From assembly GCA_011009095.1 (NCBI GenBank), contig VTPC01091269.1, positions 312,058-376,057 of the forward strand: DNA of 64,000 nt, in the 5' to 3' direction. Source of the DNA: Ignelater luminosus (Eukaryota > Arthropoda > Insecta > Coleoptera > Elateridae). Below the pieces are notes generated by a model that was not told the DNA's origin, searched no databases, and saw only the letters and a list, made by a program, of their open reading frames with translations. Of this stretch, positions 34,731-47,965 are shown in pieces. The translations under genes and the position numbers were made by a program. The number at the start of each line of letters is the position of its first letter. Position 1 is the first letter of the stretch.

Positions 34731-37700
34731 TGCACTACTAACAATAAAAATATATCTAAAAAGAGGAATTTAGCAAAACTGAATGATCACAAAAAATATT
34801 TCTTTTGTTTAGTTCTACGATCTACGTTGTATTTATTCCATCTCCTATTTTTCCTCTTGTTAAAGTCCTGATCAAGTGACTCGTGTTTAGAGGTTTTGAG
34901 GGTTCTTTATTTTGGTGCCCGTCAACTAGAAAATAATATTTTGCTTATTGCTGTAGAACGCTACATCACCATAAATATTCTTTTATACCTAAGTATGAAA
35001 TATTTCATTTAGATATTTCATACTGTCTTCAAGAAATAAAAAAGGCAAGAAAATGAACTTTGACATCCTGTTTATTGGAAATGATACATTTTGGACTTGC
35101 GTTTTACGAGTGCTACTATTTACTTTAGACATATTCTGTATACGTCTGTATATTTTATAAAAGATAAAAACCGAGTTACTTTTTGCATTTCCAACGTTGG
35201 CACGTCATCTGTTTTGATCGACTAAAGTCAGACAAGTAAATTCACGGTTTATACTATGAGGTATAAGCAGTGGGTGTTACAAATATTAAAGCTTTAGTTT
35301 TTATCATTTGCAATTCAACATAAGGCAGTTTTGTAAAAGTGCTGTTGGTTAACGCCGGGTATTATTAAATTAATCTTCAGGTATTAAGTTGGGGTGCATG
35401 AGCAAAAACCATAAATTTATGCTTACGATATTAAAAATGAACCCACTACCAAAACCCTGCTTCATAACAAGTAGTTTGATTTCATATTGTCGTGAGAATT
35501 GATTGTAGGGTTTCATTATGGTTATGGTTTTGTATTCAAACACTTAATCTAAATTCTACCTATAGGCAGAACTCTACAAACTTTATACGCTGTAGCAATT
35601 TCTTGTGCTCAAACTGATGATACTTAGTCACATCTTCATAGACAGGGTATTGTGATGCTCGTGACAATGAGAATGAGCCACCTTTGATAAATGAATGTCT
35701 AAAGCCAAATAAGGCGTTAAGACACCTTTTGTAATGCCAAACTCATGACCAGACAATGCGTCAATCCAGCACATACATACGCAAAGATTTCTCCAATACT
35801 ATAGCAGTTCAGCAAAACCAATCCAAAATTTAGAAGTTAGTTAGTTTTAGTAACAGTGCTGTATCCTGTGCCAAAACGCTCTTGGGACCATGTTAGTAAT
35901 ATTTTTAGTTATCCTAATAAATGTATTTAACCAAGTGAGATATCTATTTCTTTCCTCAGTTATCCAATCACCTGAGTTGGTAACGTGACAATATCGTAGT
36001 AATATTGAATACACACCAGTTTCCCTATTCAATTGAATTCGGCCAAAAGGAAAACAACCAACAAAAAATTAAAAAGAAGAAACAGATCCAACTGTAAAAC
36101 ACAATAAAGCATTAGTTATGGCATAAGAATGTTTTATGTACGGTAATCATACGTTAGAAATTTACAGTGTACTGTAGTATATTTTGTAACTTACAGATGA
36201 TATTCCTCAGTTTTTATATTTCTAAAAAATAGTGAAAGTATATCACAATAGCAAGATGGCGTATTATGTTTATGATGTTTATTTAATAGAAAAATAGAAA
36301 AAAGTTTGCTTTTATCTTCTACGTAAATAGATCTGAATATTCATGATATTTAAAATTCATAGTTCTTAAAAGTTATTTAAAAAAATCAACTAAAAAATAT
36401 TACATCCCAAACTTTTTAAGTCATCGTTCACGATTATGAAGATTATTCAGTATAAACTCATACGTAATACACGTTGGTGTGGGAAAGTAACAAGCCGGTT
36501 CAATAACCATAATTGCGTTTCTTGTCACCATATGGTGTTCAATACTTACACATAATTTTGCGTTAAGTGCTTATTACATCTAAAATATTCAAGTGGACCA
36601 GTGGTGCATGTACCAAACAGTAACTGAATACTGTAATAATTATGTTGGAAGCTTCTATAGAAAAATTGAAAACAAGCGAGACTATATTATTTCTGGAGAC
36701 TCGATAGAATTACTCGAAACGCTAAAAGTTTACAATTATAGAATCTTGAAAGTTTGTTGTTTCGTCAGTCGTTCTGTAATGACTATTATTTGAAAAATGT
36801 TTTTTATTACGACGATTATTGTGGTTGGCGAATAATAAATATTCAAGTCTTTCTTGTCTAGACCGCATTGTTGTCTGTAGTGTTAATTTTTATGTACAAT
36901 CGTATTTTGAAATTACTATTTTACAGGGGGTCACTTAGAAATTGTTGATATTAAGCCATCCATTTATATTTTACAGACCTCCTGCCCATTTCAAACACAT
37001 TAAATATGCTTACGTACATATATTAAAATTTCTCTACTACTATTTACTACACTATTTCAAATATAAATGAACTATCGTATTAGTTAACTGATAAAAACAG
37101 TAACACAATAATACTGTATGTATCAGAGTCTGGTTCTTCACGTTCTCATTACAACTGGTTTTCAAGATAATTATCTATTCGGTACATTTTCAAGACTATT
37201 AACCTGTAAATTTTATGTTGCACTAGTAAACGAAATATAGACACTTTGCGTTCATTTGAAAACTTTAGACTCAACGGTCAGTAAGGTAATATGTCTTAGC
37301 CAAGTACGTCACCAAGAAAATAAGTTCATTATTTCTATCTATCACTTCTGATGAAATGATGATGTCGCAAAAGAAATACAACACCTATTAGGTATGATTA
37401 TGACAGTAACATCTGATGGAAGGTAGCTTTTTGCATAAATAATGTCACACTACATTCTTTTAGTGAAACAATTAATCAAATATGCGAAGTCGAATTTTGT
37501 ATCAGTTATGCAAAATTGCATTTTAGCCCCTTAGAAGACCTATTTTGCATAGTTAATCCAAAAACAAGATTTTATGCATTTGATTAATCTTTTCATCAAA
37601 GAAATGCCTTGCGGCCTTAATTACGCGACGTATACCTATATCGTATCAACTTCAATGCCATTGGCAAATTCAGTAACCTCGTTGATTGTTATTGTGTATG

Positions 37701-37841
37701 GATAAAGTATCAGTATAAGTCTTATTTATTTGTATCATAAACCCCAGGAGTTTGCCTTATAAAATTAAATTGATTAGAAATATCGTAACGTTGTTTTAAA
37801 CAAACAATAGAACTCTCGCTACCTTTAGCGCATTTTCAATA
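34731..37841. other. AT-rich intergenic region
   Basis: No gene recognised. ACAGGGGGTCAC at about 36925 weakly resembles a transposon end but has no partner. Confidence 0.5.
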
Positions 37842-38119
37842 CATGGTGTAAGTAAATTGTGGAGCAAAAACTATACGACTCTCATCAGTAAAGCTAGGCA
37901 AATGCAAATGTTTAGTGTGTGAGCGAATTCAATTGTTTATTTTCAAATCATTAATTTTACTTTGCTTATACGGCATATGTAACAGGCTTTCGATATGAAT
38001 GCATATCTGAGGCCTTAACAACATAAAAATGCATATTTTATTAAACTGTACCACAGTTGCCAAAATTATGCTTTACTCATCAGTTGTAGAAAATAAAAAC
38101 CAGTAGTCATCTCAGCTTT

Positions 38120-39920
38120 ATTTATCTTTGTTCATAGCCGAATGAACAACTGCATTATCTTGCTGAGATATATAATTATCACCCGCACTTTGAGTTCCAT
38201 ATCTTTCCAGCTGTGCATTTGGCAGTTTTATGTATTTAGAGCTGTTCACTCTCCCAGTAATAAATCTCATACTCGTTTTAGCATTAATAGCATTTCCTGC
38301 TCATATCTTACATTAGCTCCACCTAACTGTCGGCGACTCAAAATCATTATATCTTTTCTCAAATTATGGAAATAATACTGATAGCCGTCAGGGTCATCTA
38401 AATTAACCCATTAAAACCCGGTATCAGAAATAGTTAAAAATTCATAATAAATTCAATAAATTTGTAAGAAATTGCAGCCAAAAAATATATCCTTCTATTA
38501 TTTATAGGCTGTTCTATAGTTAGGACACTGGGCAGATGTGTATACAAAAATGAAACTACATAGTCAGAGGCATTTTTTTGTTATGGAATGGTTCAAAATT
38601 CCACACAAAGTGTGAACAATACGTTAAGGGTTTTCTTGTACACAGTAGGTATTAGCATCTTCGTTGATTTTCGCGACGTCGAATCCAATGTTCCCTTCCA
38701 TCAACCATAGATTTGTACTTTGCGTGTCACTTCTCGATTAAGTTTCAAATAATGCATTGCTACACATCTCCTAAATTCTAGAGATGACAAGCTGTTGGGA
38801 CCATGAATTTTTCTGTACAAAACCCAAGCATTTGTAACGCCCATTCTATCATTCTGGTGAATAGAGGCCAGTACCATTTTTTACCCCGAATTTGTACATT
38901 GTATTTCCCCAACAACCAGTAATGATTATTCACACCTCCCATATGTTGATTATAATTTTTAATAAGATGAGGTTGAAGATACCCTATTTTCTCTTTTTTT
39001 TTTCCTGATTCCATCGCAAAGCTTTCCCCAATGGTTCGATAATGTCAAAATCTGTACGCATTTGTTGTCCTTCTACTTGACAATGTAAATCGTGCTTTGC
39101 CGTTTCCAGTTCGGTCCAAAATTCTTCATTATCTCTTTCGTTTTTAGCCATCTCACAATCACTTACATAATATAAAACACAAAACACTAACGCTAAATAA
39201 ATTGTATAAACCAAACAACCAAGCTATGTTGTACATATAAGATATCTGCTATACTGTCAAGAGTCAACCGTTCATAAATCCGCCCAATGTCCTATATATA
39301 CGACATCATTCTTTACAATTGTTATTATCATATAAAAAATTAATTTTTTGTTAATTGGTACACATTTATTGTAAAGAAATTAAATACTGCAACATGACAA
39401 ATGCAACAAAATAGCATTTATTTGTTTTTTCTTGCAAAAACTGTACTATCAAATAACATATTTTTTTTGTAAACTAAGGAGTATTTGCAATTTAAGATAG
39501 CCTTGCAAAAATAAACATAAATATTGTCTAATACAGTAAAAAAAATAGGACACTGGACTATAATGGGTTAAACATTTTTTTTCATCGTAGAAAATAACTT
39601 TCTTCCATTTTTTACACGAAAGATGCTTCTGAGCAAACTGCAACCAAGCTTGTTTACGTTTATTAGTTAGTGGTAGTTTTCGCAAAACTTTTTTCTATCG
39701 TGTGAGACTTGCTGGAGGACGCATTGAATATTTCGTGTGTTGCTCTAACACCGGTTGCTGTTGTAATTTGTTTTGCTTCAGTGTTGAATTTGATGATATT
39801 CTAAGAATCATTCTTCTGTCACGATCACTTATTGCCTTTGGTCTGGCATGAGTGTGTCTTTTTTTATAATTCTCAGATTTTCTTAAATTTTCTGCTTCTC
39901 TTCACTATGTTGGCTGTTTG
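38120..39920 (-). pseudogene. Tc1-like transposase relic interrupted by piggyBac
   Basis: On the minus strand, an N-terminal segment (RPKAISDRDRRMILRISS, about 39840) leads to LPLTNKRKQAWLQFAQKHL and then KKVIFYDEKK, which contains the first catalytic D. The frame stops there at a TTAA. On the far side of the insertion, at about 38400, it resumes as FNLDDPDGYQYYFHNLRKD, then RRQLGGANV, and at about 38165 a QQDNAVVH block with the second D. The third catalytic residue was not found, so the 3' part is truncated or decayed. Stops and frameshifts are frequent. The restored reading across the TTAA shows that the insertion came after the Tc1-like element. Confidence 0.8.
38407..39567 (-). mobile_element. 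piggyBac-like element, internally deleted (1161 bp)
   Basis: Both ends are flanked by TTAA (38403-38406 and 39568-39571), and the inverted termini start CCCATTA. A subterminal GGACACTGG motif occurs near both ends (about 38520 and 39549). The minus strand encodes an N-terminal fragment (MAKNERDNEEFWTEL, from about 39150) joined to a C-terminal piece (HMGGV, then IRGKKWYWPLF, about 38870-38940) that is typical of piggyBac transposases. The catalytic aspartate region between them is missing, so this is a deletion derivative unable to make an active enzyme. Confidence 0.8.
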
Positions 39921-41195
39921 GGAAATATTTTTTTTGGGCAAATTCTTGATGATACTAGATAATTCTACATTTCGTAGTGGTCCTAATGATATCAATCAGT
40001 TTGGGTAACAATCATACATATTATTTTACAAACTATTCAATAATATGTTTATAGTGGAATGTTAAAATGATGTAACATTGCAATGTTTCTTACATATATA
40101 TAAATATTACTAGATTATTATGGCATATTCTAGTGCATATATAATCAAGTATGCAAAATTGCTATTAATCGTCATATTAAGACTACACGATGTTTCTTTA
40201 ATATCTTTAGAACCTTGAACACGTCCTAAATAATTTTTTAAAAAGAAGGAATCTTTGGCATCAAGTTAGATCATATGCATCTACAATTCTACAAGTTTCA
40301 CGTAGTAATTGTGAGTTCTGTTTTGTTGAGGTCTTTTCAAATTTTTCTAGGTCTTTGATCAACAAGGTTTTTCTGAATTTAATCTTATTTATGCGTTTGT
40401 TATTAAATTGCATAAGTGCTGAATTCGTGTTTGAATTTATTATTTCTAGTTAGTAGTGTTTTCTGAGTTTAATTTTATTCTTTTGTTGGTTATTGATCCG
40501 TATATTCTCCAAATACGCAAATACCTATACTATTAGGCGAGTGTCTAGGAAATTTCAATGCGGCAATGAGACTACACGCTGAACGTTATCCAAGAAGAAG
40601 GCAATTAGAAGTGTTATTCAAAGGCTCGATGGCAGTTTAAGAGAAAGGAAAACTGCACTTGCAGTTATTGTTTTAGTTATTGAAGAAGAACTGGTAGAAA
40701 TACTTGCATGCATTTAATACAATAAGTGAAATGCATGTTGCAAAGAGATTCCTGAAAGAGCATTACCCTGTTATCTTCATGGGAAGTGGTCATTTTAAAA
40801 AGATAAAAAGATATGCTTCAATGTTGTACTTTATTTTTTGTTGCTATTAAATGTCTTAAAATGACAATTTTTATTGCAATTACTGTTCTAGTTGATTCAC
40901 AGTTGGCAATAAGCTAATCAGAATGCTGAAATGATTGTGTTTCTACAAAATGTCGATATAGAAATCTTAATTTTGCAGGTTCAGAATTTTGATTTTACAT
41001 ATAAATTCAAAACTGAGTTGATTGTTAATTTTAAATTAATGTAGTGATGCTAGAGTGTTGCAAGATTTACTTCTTTTTAATTGCTGTCTTCTTCAATGAT
41101 AAAGTGATGGATAGTATTTATAATCAGAAATTTTTTTCTAGATAGATAATAGTCAGGTTCTTTATTGTTTGCTCCACATTTTATTTATACTCTTC

Positions 41196-42056
41196 CGTTT
41201 TTCTCTTCAATATCTTTCCTCATTGGGATTGAGAAAATCTATTGTTTTTGAGTTCAAAAGTTATTAGAAGAAAAATTGGTAATCTGAAGTCATTTCTGAA
41301 TCACCGTAACTTTTAAACAAGTTAAAAAAAAGTATATGCACCAATCGTCATCACTTTTCCCACGAATAGTATCATATAGTTTTGGGTAGGGAGTTTACGT
41401 ATATCCTGCATATTCCTAACGTAACTCAGTGTTGGAATAACGAAGTACTAAAACATAGCAGTTGAGATGAAACGCATCTGGTGAAAACTGATAAACATCT
41501 ACATATTTATAGTCTAAATCAAATAAGAATAAAGCGAAGGAAATGATAGGAACAGCTTGACCTTCATCCTCATTGGTTAATAAACGAGCCCGTTTTACAC
41601 AACTTTAACATGCTGATTTTATTGAATACCGTGTTACCAGATGTACAAAAGTAAATTACTTATAGTTACATAAAAAAAATGTTTTATGATATATATCTGA
41701 TAAAACAATTTTTTAGTAATGTTTATAACTGAAAAATATATAACGTACTTTTCATAAATGCCTTAAAAATAGATGATAAGACAAACCTAAAAGAAACGGA
41801 GACGTGACAACGTTGGCTTTTGTGAAGTTGTAATATAACCACACTTTTTCTTCTTGCTTGGTTAGGGTCAGTTAGCCTGTTATTATAATTTTGTCATTTT
41901 ACGTCTTTTTTTGGTATTGCTGTTATTCTTTTATTTATATTAAAATAGTTCTTTTAAGAGCTCATTAAACTCAGCGTATCGTTATACAGGTAATTATAAT
42001 TTGAATTGTAACAACCTAATGATCAGAATATCAATGCAATATTTCAGGTTATATTT
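41196..42056. other. Intergenic; upstream of the 42-kb transposase
   Basis: No open frame of interest. The terminal repeat of the following element should lie here but I could not match it to a downstream partner. Confidence 0.4.
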
Positions 42057-43333
42057 GTGATTATGGCTGAAGTTTTCAAAAATGCTAAAGGAAAACACGT
42101 AAAAAGTGGTCAGAGACTTATGGCTTACAATGTCTATTTAAAACATTTACAAAACAACTGTAAGACTTGGTCAGTCAAGCAAACGTCGGCTGAAGTTGGG
42201 ATCGGACAGAATACGATGTGGAATATAATTAAACAAATGGAAGCTTCTGGATTGGTACGATCTCCTAAGAAAACTAGGGAATCAAAAACATGTTTTCAGA
42301 AACTTGAAGACTTCGAGAAATCTGCCATACGAAGACATGTACATTGTTTTTATTTTCCAAATGAAGTTCCAACTGTAGGAAAAATAGTACAAGCTGTTAA
42401 CGAAGACGATTCATTACCAGATTTTAGTTATTCAACATTACATAGAACGTTATTAAAATTAGGATTCAAATATGATAAACGAACAAGAAAAACGATTTTG
42501 ATTGAAAAGCCAACTATTGTTTTGTGGAGAAGAAAATATTTAACTGCTATTAAACAATACCGAGAAGAAGGAAGAACGATTTATTACACAGATGAAACAT
42601 GGGTTAATGCAGGACATGTGGGAAGCAAAGTTTGGCATGATACTACCATTAAAACTGCCAGACAAGCATTATTTGAAGGCCTTTCAACTGGAATCAAAGA
42701 TCCATCAGGCAAAGGAAAGAGGTTAATAGTTGTTCACATCGGTAGTGAATCTGGCTTTGTTGATGGAGGACTTCTAACTCTAAATTAGAACCTCATTCGG
42801 TCATTGTAATGGACAACGCCCCTTATCATAGTGTTAAAGCTGATAGAGTACCCACTCGGAATTGGAGAAAAGATCAGATTATTGATTGGCTTCATGGCAA
42901 GGAAATTACACCAGGAGATAATTTATTGAAATTGCAATTTTTAGAATTGGTAAAACAGTATGTGTTATCACATCCAACACCATATGTCATCGATGAACTT
43001 ATTAAAAAGAGTGGAAGATTAATTTTAAGATTACCACCGTATCACTGTAATCTGAATCCTATTGAGCTAGTATGGGCTCAAGTTAAGCAACATGTTGCTG
43101 TTAATAATCGAACGTACTCTATCGAAGAGGTAAAGCAACTCTTATGTGATGGAATTGCTGGTGTAACTGCAGAAAAGTGGAATGATTGTGTCAATCATGT
43201 AATACGTGAAGAAAATCATACGTGGGATTTAGACGGAATAACAGAACAAGTGGTTGAGAAAATTGTGATTAATTTACAGTCGGAGAGTTCTAGCGAGGAG
43301 GATTCTGCTGACGATGATATGGAGGTAGAGTGA
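42057..43333 (+). pseudogene. Tc1/mariner-superfamily transposase with long D-E spacer, one central lesion
   Basis: Two open frames make up one transposase. The first (243 residues) has an N-terminal helix-turn-helix region (about residues 35-65), a second winged-type block (TLHRTLLKLGFKYDKRTRK) and IYYTDETWVN with the first catalytic D at residue 179. The second (174 residues, from 42809) begins at the MDNAPYH block with the second D and carries NPIELVWAQVK with the E. I count 83 residues between second D and E, far more than DD34E, and close to the DD82E spacing I recall for the Sailor group. Around 42785 a stop and frame change occur with no sequence linking GGLLTL to SKLEPHSVIV, suggesting a small deletion. 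The acidic tail and the rest are intact. Confidence 0.8.
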
Positions 43334-44469
43334 TTACCAGAAGTATAAATACACAAACAGCAAAATGGATGCACTATTGTTATATACAGTACCTACAACT
43401 CCTGCTCCTTAATTAAAATATGTTTTGTAATTATTGAATTGACTTGTACTACAGGCTTTTTACCTTTTTGTTTATGTAAAAACTAAATAAATAAACATTT
43501 ACATGTTAACTCGTAACTTCCTTTGCTTCGTAAGCTACTGGTTTTTAATTTTTGTACATATTCTTGAACAACTATTAGAAAGCAATTTCAAATTTGGCGC
43601 CCTTTTCGAACACTTCAGCTGCTTAAATCTGCCTTGCACCGCAGTGCCACCTACTTTATTCTTATTTGATTTAGACTACAGTATACCTATTGTCATCTCG
43701 GCAGAGAGTGAAGCAGTAAGTGATTTCTAAAAACTAAAACTAGTTATAATTATGAAAAACGCTAAATTGCCTAAAGGCTTAATCGTATATATGCAGAAGG
43801 CAAATCTGCCACATTATTAAAAAGTCTTTCAATATCATATCGATATTGGTCTGAAGTAATCTCTTATGATTAAACTTCACCGGTAAATAAAAACTGAGAA
43901 CAATAATTAAGGAAAATATTAATAATCATAACGGTCTTTACCTATTAAACAGAAATCTACAAATTCTATATAAATATGTTAAAGTCTCAGAAAAAGTATC
44001 TAGGCGAAGTTCAGTTGGCGAAATATAAGATTTATATTCCTCCCTCTTCTTGTTCTACCACCCAATTTCAAATAATAATGTAATGAACTGAAACTGATAA
44101 AAGAAATAAAAGATAAAAAATGAAATAAAAAGAGTATTATTGAATAATATGAATAAAAGAAGTAAATTTGCAAGAAACAACACAGGAAGAAATTACAAAG
44201 ACCAAATTAAAGTAATAACAGCTAACATTAACTAATAATAACAATAATTCAGACAGAATCAATATATAAATGTAAAAAATGCATATTCAGGCTTCTCCGA
44301 AATCATACTATTACATTTTTTGAATACTGATGTATATTTTGTTTTATAACAAGGTTTCGTTCTAAACAACTTGCAAGAACCTTGCTTCTGGAAAAAAAAT
44401 TCGCTTTTCAGTCTTGATGTGAATGTAATTGAAAAAGATATATATTTATCAAATGTTAACCTACCTACA
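43334..44469. other. AT-rich intergenic sequence
   Basis: No supported feature. The 3' terminal repeat of the transposase element was not identified. Confidence 0.5.
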
Positions 44470-44740
44470 TGATTTATGTAAAAATTTCAGTATCCGCGAG
44501 CTTCACAAGAGCAACGGTGATAACTCGTCTTGCAGGCCTACGTTGATCCCTGCTGGAAGTAGTACTAATAACACGGCAGTCAAGCATAGGTCTGATCCAC
44601 CCGATCAAGGTAGGATCATTCACAAGCCCTTCTGTGCGGAACATATAGAATAGAAGGTCGTGCAATCAAATACTCTTTCGATATTCAAGAAAGTTTCCAA
44701 GACTAAATCCTTGCGTAACATCCCATCCTCAATTCTAAAA
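44470..44740 (-). pseudogene. Non-LTR reverse transcriptase relic (Jockey/R1 type)
   Basis: Minus-strand translation gives NIEKVFDCTTFYSIC (the D-x-E-x-x-F-D palm block) near 44690, then VNDPTLIGWIRPMLDCR, and after a frameshift LQDELSPLL, corresponding to the GCPQG..LSPLL block. The order and spacing match the reverse transcriptase palm of Jockey or R1-like LINEs. The segment is GC-richer than its surroundings, short and broken. The remainder of the element is not present. Confidence 0.6.
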
Positions 44741-46799
44741 AGGATATGAATGGATGAATGTCGTTTCTGTAGACCAAATGCATTACCAATGCACTTTTTT
44801 CTTTGATCTTAACAACCACCTTTATATGAAACTACGCAAAATAATTTCATTAATAAAAAAATCTTACGTATTAGTTTAGTAATTAGTTTATATCGATTCA
44901 ATATTTTATGTTTTGCAATAACGTAAAGATTCAGATGTAAAACGGATACATAGATCTAGTTGCCAATTATTATTCATTAAACCTTTTTACAGTACATGTT
45001 TTCAAAAACCTTATTAAGAAATAATCGACTGTTTATGAAATAAAAGTAAGCCATGATATCAAAAAATTTATTGATGATAAAGATTAAGAACCCTGAAACA
45101 ATTCTTGTTAAAGAAAAATCCGATTTTTCCAACTGTTAACAGAAATAATGAAGGGGTTTCTTTTCCGTAAATCTCTCTGGAATTGAAATCCAAGCCTATA
45201 AAAAGATTTTTTACGTTGAAAATAAGGTCGGTCTATTTCAAATATTCATACAATTTTAAATTATAAAATAGGAACTTCACTCGAATGTTAAACTTGAAAG
45301 TGTTTATTTAATTTTATAATTAATTCTATGAATTACTAATGCGCCAAGAAGTAACATTCTAATTAACACACACGTTTTTCTATTACTTATTGTAAATATT
45401 AGCTGGGAAACCATATGCAGTATAAATCAACACCGTTAATTGTTTATGCAGAGTCAACTATGCTAGAACGATTTGCTTGTTTTAGATTACGTATATAGTT
45501 AAGTTGTTACGACTTATTACAGGAAAAAAATGATTCCGAAAAATCTAGATTACTTTTCACTATATAAATGTGAGCGCTCTGTTTGAAATAATAGCTAAAA
45601 TTCTATGTAATCAAATCAGTCCTCAACGACGTGAGCGATTTACAATATAAAGATGCTGAAAAGACTGAAAGTCAAACATATAGTAGCGTAGTTAGACCTT
45701 AGTGGACCGAACAGCATTGGTGATCAAATGGAATTTCTTATTGTTTTTGTTTTTGAGTAAAACAATGTTCGCCTTTGAGCAACTCCTGTCAGTTTAGAGA
45801 AAGTAGCCAGTGGTTGGCACCAAAGTGTATTTTCTAGAGGTATACCAATCTATTCCTATTCTCGTTTTATTCAATTTTAGAATATGTCAACTGCAAAGTA
45901 CCGTTAACATTTAAATGTCGACACTGCCGAGAAATTTGTGTTTAACAAATGAACAGTGACTGTTCTGTAACATATCGCAGTTATTAGAGCTGATCCAATG
46001 AAAATACGGTGGTGTAGTTATAACAGGATTAATTAGTTAATCACAATCATGTAAGTAAGCAAATTGTAAGATACAATGTTAATGTCAATCACTACTACCA
46101 AATTGTACCAAAAATTAGTGGTTTTTATCACAAGTTGTAGTTTTTCTCACGTCTTTACTAGGAGACAGTGCTTGAATAAAACAAACTATAGATTCACACA
46201 TACTTCTTGCTACTTTCTATTTATTCCTAGATAAATTGGAACCCTAAATGTCAAGAAATTGGAAATCATAGTAAAATATTTAATGAGGAAAAGGCCTTAC
46301 ACCAAAAATCCTTGAAATAAGGACACTTGTCTTGTAAGTTTAAGAATTGGGAGTCTGAGAAAGAATAATGTTGTTTCAGATAATCTCTGACAACAAAGAT
46401 TAATAATCTTACTATCCATACCCCAAAATCACATGTCCAAATCTTCTTTATACCAGACTTATCTGGTAATAATCTTTTACACTGTTAATTGATTTTCAAT
46501 TTTGATCATTTCAAAAACACCATTTTCTGCCAAATGGCTTAGTCGATCGAAGCAGCTTGTTTTGGTTTAGGTCAAAGACCGTGCAAATTTTCAAATATAT
46601 CTATATGTGTAAGAATTGTATGCTAGAAAGATTAATGGTTTGAAATTTACTTGCGATTGAAGAGGCAGTATATCTTTTGACTAGCTATTTTTTGGATTCC
46701 CCCAAAACCATGGTATGCTAAATATTCAAAGTATTAAACATTAATCTTGTTATATCTTTGTTATTATTTAAAATAAATATAACAAACCATACGTATTCT
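44741..46799. other. AT-rich intergenic sequence
   Basis: Nothing recognised. Confidence 0.55.
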
Positions 46800-46829
46800 G
46801 AGAGCTGAGAATTCAACAAATTCAGATAT

Positions 46830-47083
46830 GTCAAGATCTACTCTGATTGTCTTTTAGAAAAATTAACTTTTTTGTTATAACTCGAAGATAATTGAACGAA
46901 ACAAAAACTTAGAATAATTACATTACACTTATAAAATTTAAAAAAATTAATTTTTGTCTAGAACTCAAAAGCAAAACAGATACTTAAGTTCTGATTGCAT
47001 CATCTGACTTAACAAAAAAAAAAGTAGATAGTAACGTGTATTCAGTTTTTCTCTAGCCCTCCTAGTTCTGAGATACCCTGCAT
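46830..47083. repeat. Possible mariner-type MITE, right part
   Basis: Ends with GAGATACCCTGCA at about 47083, and contains TTTTTTGTTATAACTCGAAG, a style of text common near CAGGGT-type MITEs. The left end was not found. Confidence 0.3.
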
Positions 47084-47875
47084 TTGTCTGGAATTTCGGC
47101 TACCTTGTACATTCGGGTTGCTAAGTATGTGCTGATGATATAAGTCTGTGCCTAATGTTCAATGTATGCATTTGCAAAAAGATCTGAATAAGGTAATGCA
47201 ATTGCTTGTAAAAACATTCTAAGTAAATCCAAGCAAATGTGCACATGCATTATGTATATTCGTAAACCACTGTCAATGCATTTCAGCTACTGTATAGCAA
47301 GTTCTTGTTTCATCATAAGATCAAGTCAAAGATTTTGGCATATTATACGATAATAGTAAGTTAACTCTTAGAACCATGTAGAATGAACTGTGCACAGGAA
47401 TCGTTGCGAACTCTAAAATTTGTATTACGCAACTCTTCCGGACTTGGTAAGGTATAAGCGCTTCTCAAGTTATCAGGGTACAAATTTTCAGAGATAATTG
47501 AATTGATTGGCGCACTAAATCTCTGTTTTAAATTTCTTTGTGAATTCAATTCGACTTCTATCTTAATTTAATTTGGAAGTAGATATTTATTCCCTTTTTC
47601 CTATTGTAAAATTTACATTGGCTTATTTTATTGAATAGAAATTTATTTATTGGAACGCTTATTTTACTTTATAAAATTATATTTCTGCGTCAATGCTTGA
47701 TAATTCATGTTTCAACAGGATTTTTCCTGTTGCTGAAGCTGACGGAATTCTAAAAAATTATTGCTCCTTTGTAGCGTTGCGAACATTCAAGTACCGTTTA
47801 CAATGCCGCATCGGCTTGTAAATTTTCCATTTCTAATGGCAAGTCCCATGTATATTACCCTTCGTTAGTGTGAAA
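47084..47875. other. AT-rich intergenic sequence
   Basis: No supported feature. Confidence 0.5.
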
Positions 47876-47965
47876 GGGGTTTGTGTTAATTGAAGTCGTC
47901 ACGTGAAAGGGTGACCGCCCGCAAGGCGAAGCCGCCCGAAGCGTCACTTGCCTTCCAGTCTTCAT
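47876..47965. other. Short GC-rich, CpG-rich island
   Basis: GTGACCGCCCGCAAGGCG and neighbouring GCC/CCG-rich text contrast with AT-rich flanks, and a GTGAC...GTCAC pair brackets the core. It may be a promoter-like or mobile-element leader fragment. The frame at 47948-48181 that starts in it has no recognisable domain. Confidence 0.3.

Larger units (their letters stand above)
37842..41195 (+). mobile_element. Internally deleted mariner-family element, copy 2, carrying nested insertions
   Basis: A degenerate left end (CATGGTGTAAGTAAATTGTG at 37842, preceded by TA) and a right end (CTCCACATTTTATTTATAC to about 41195) belong to the family of the element at 34107. Between 40530 and 40800 the plus strand encodes a broken N-terminal transposase piece (GECLGNFNAAMRLHAERYP) related to the DD41D copies. 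No catalytic domain follows. The intervening 38120-39920 is a Tc1-like relic in the opposite orientation that itself contains a piggyBac element. Treating 37842 and 41195 as two ends of one element is an inference from orientation and family match. Confidence 0.5.

Noticed and set aside
36920-36950. ACAGGGGGTCAC as a mariner-type end
   Set aside because: One base off the usual motif, no TA partner on the other side and no inverted match nearby.
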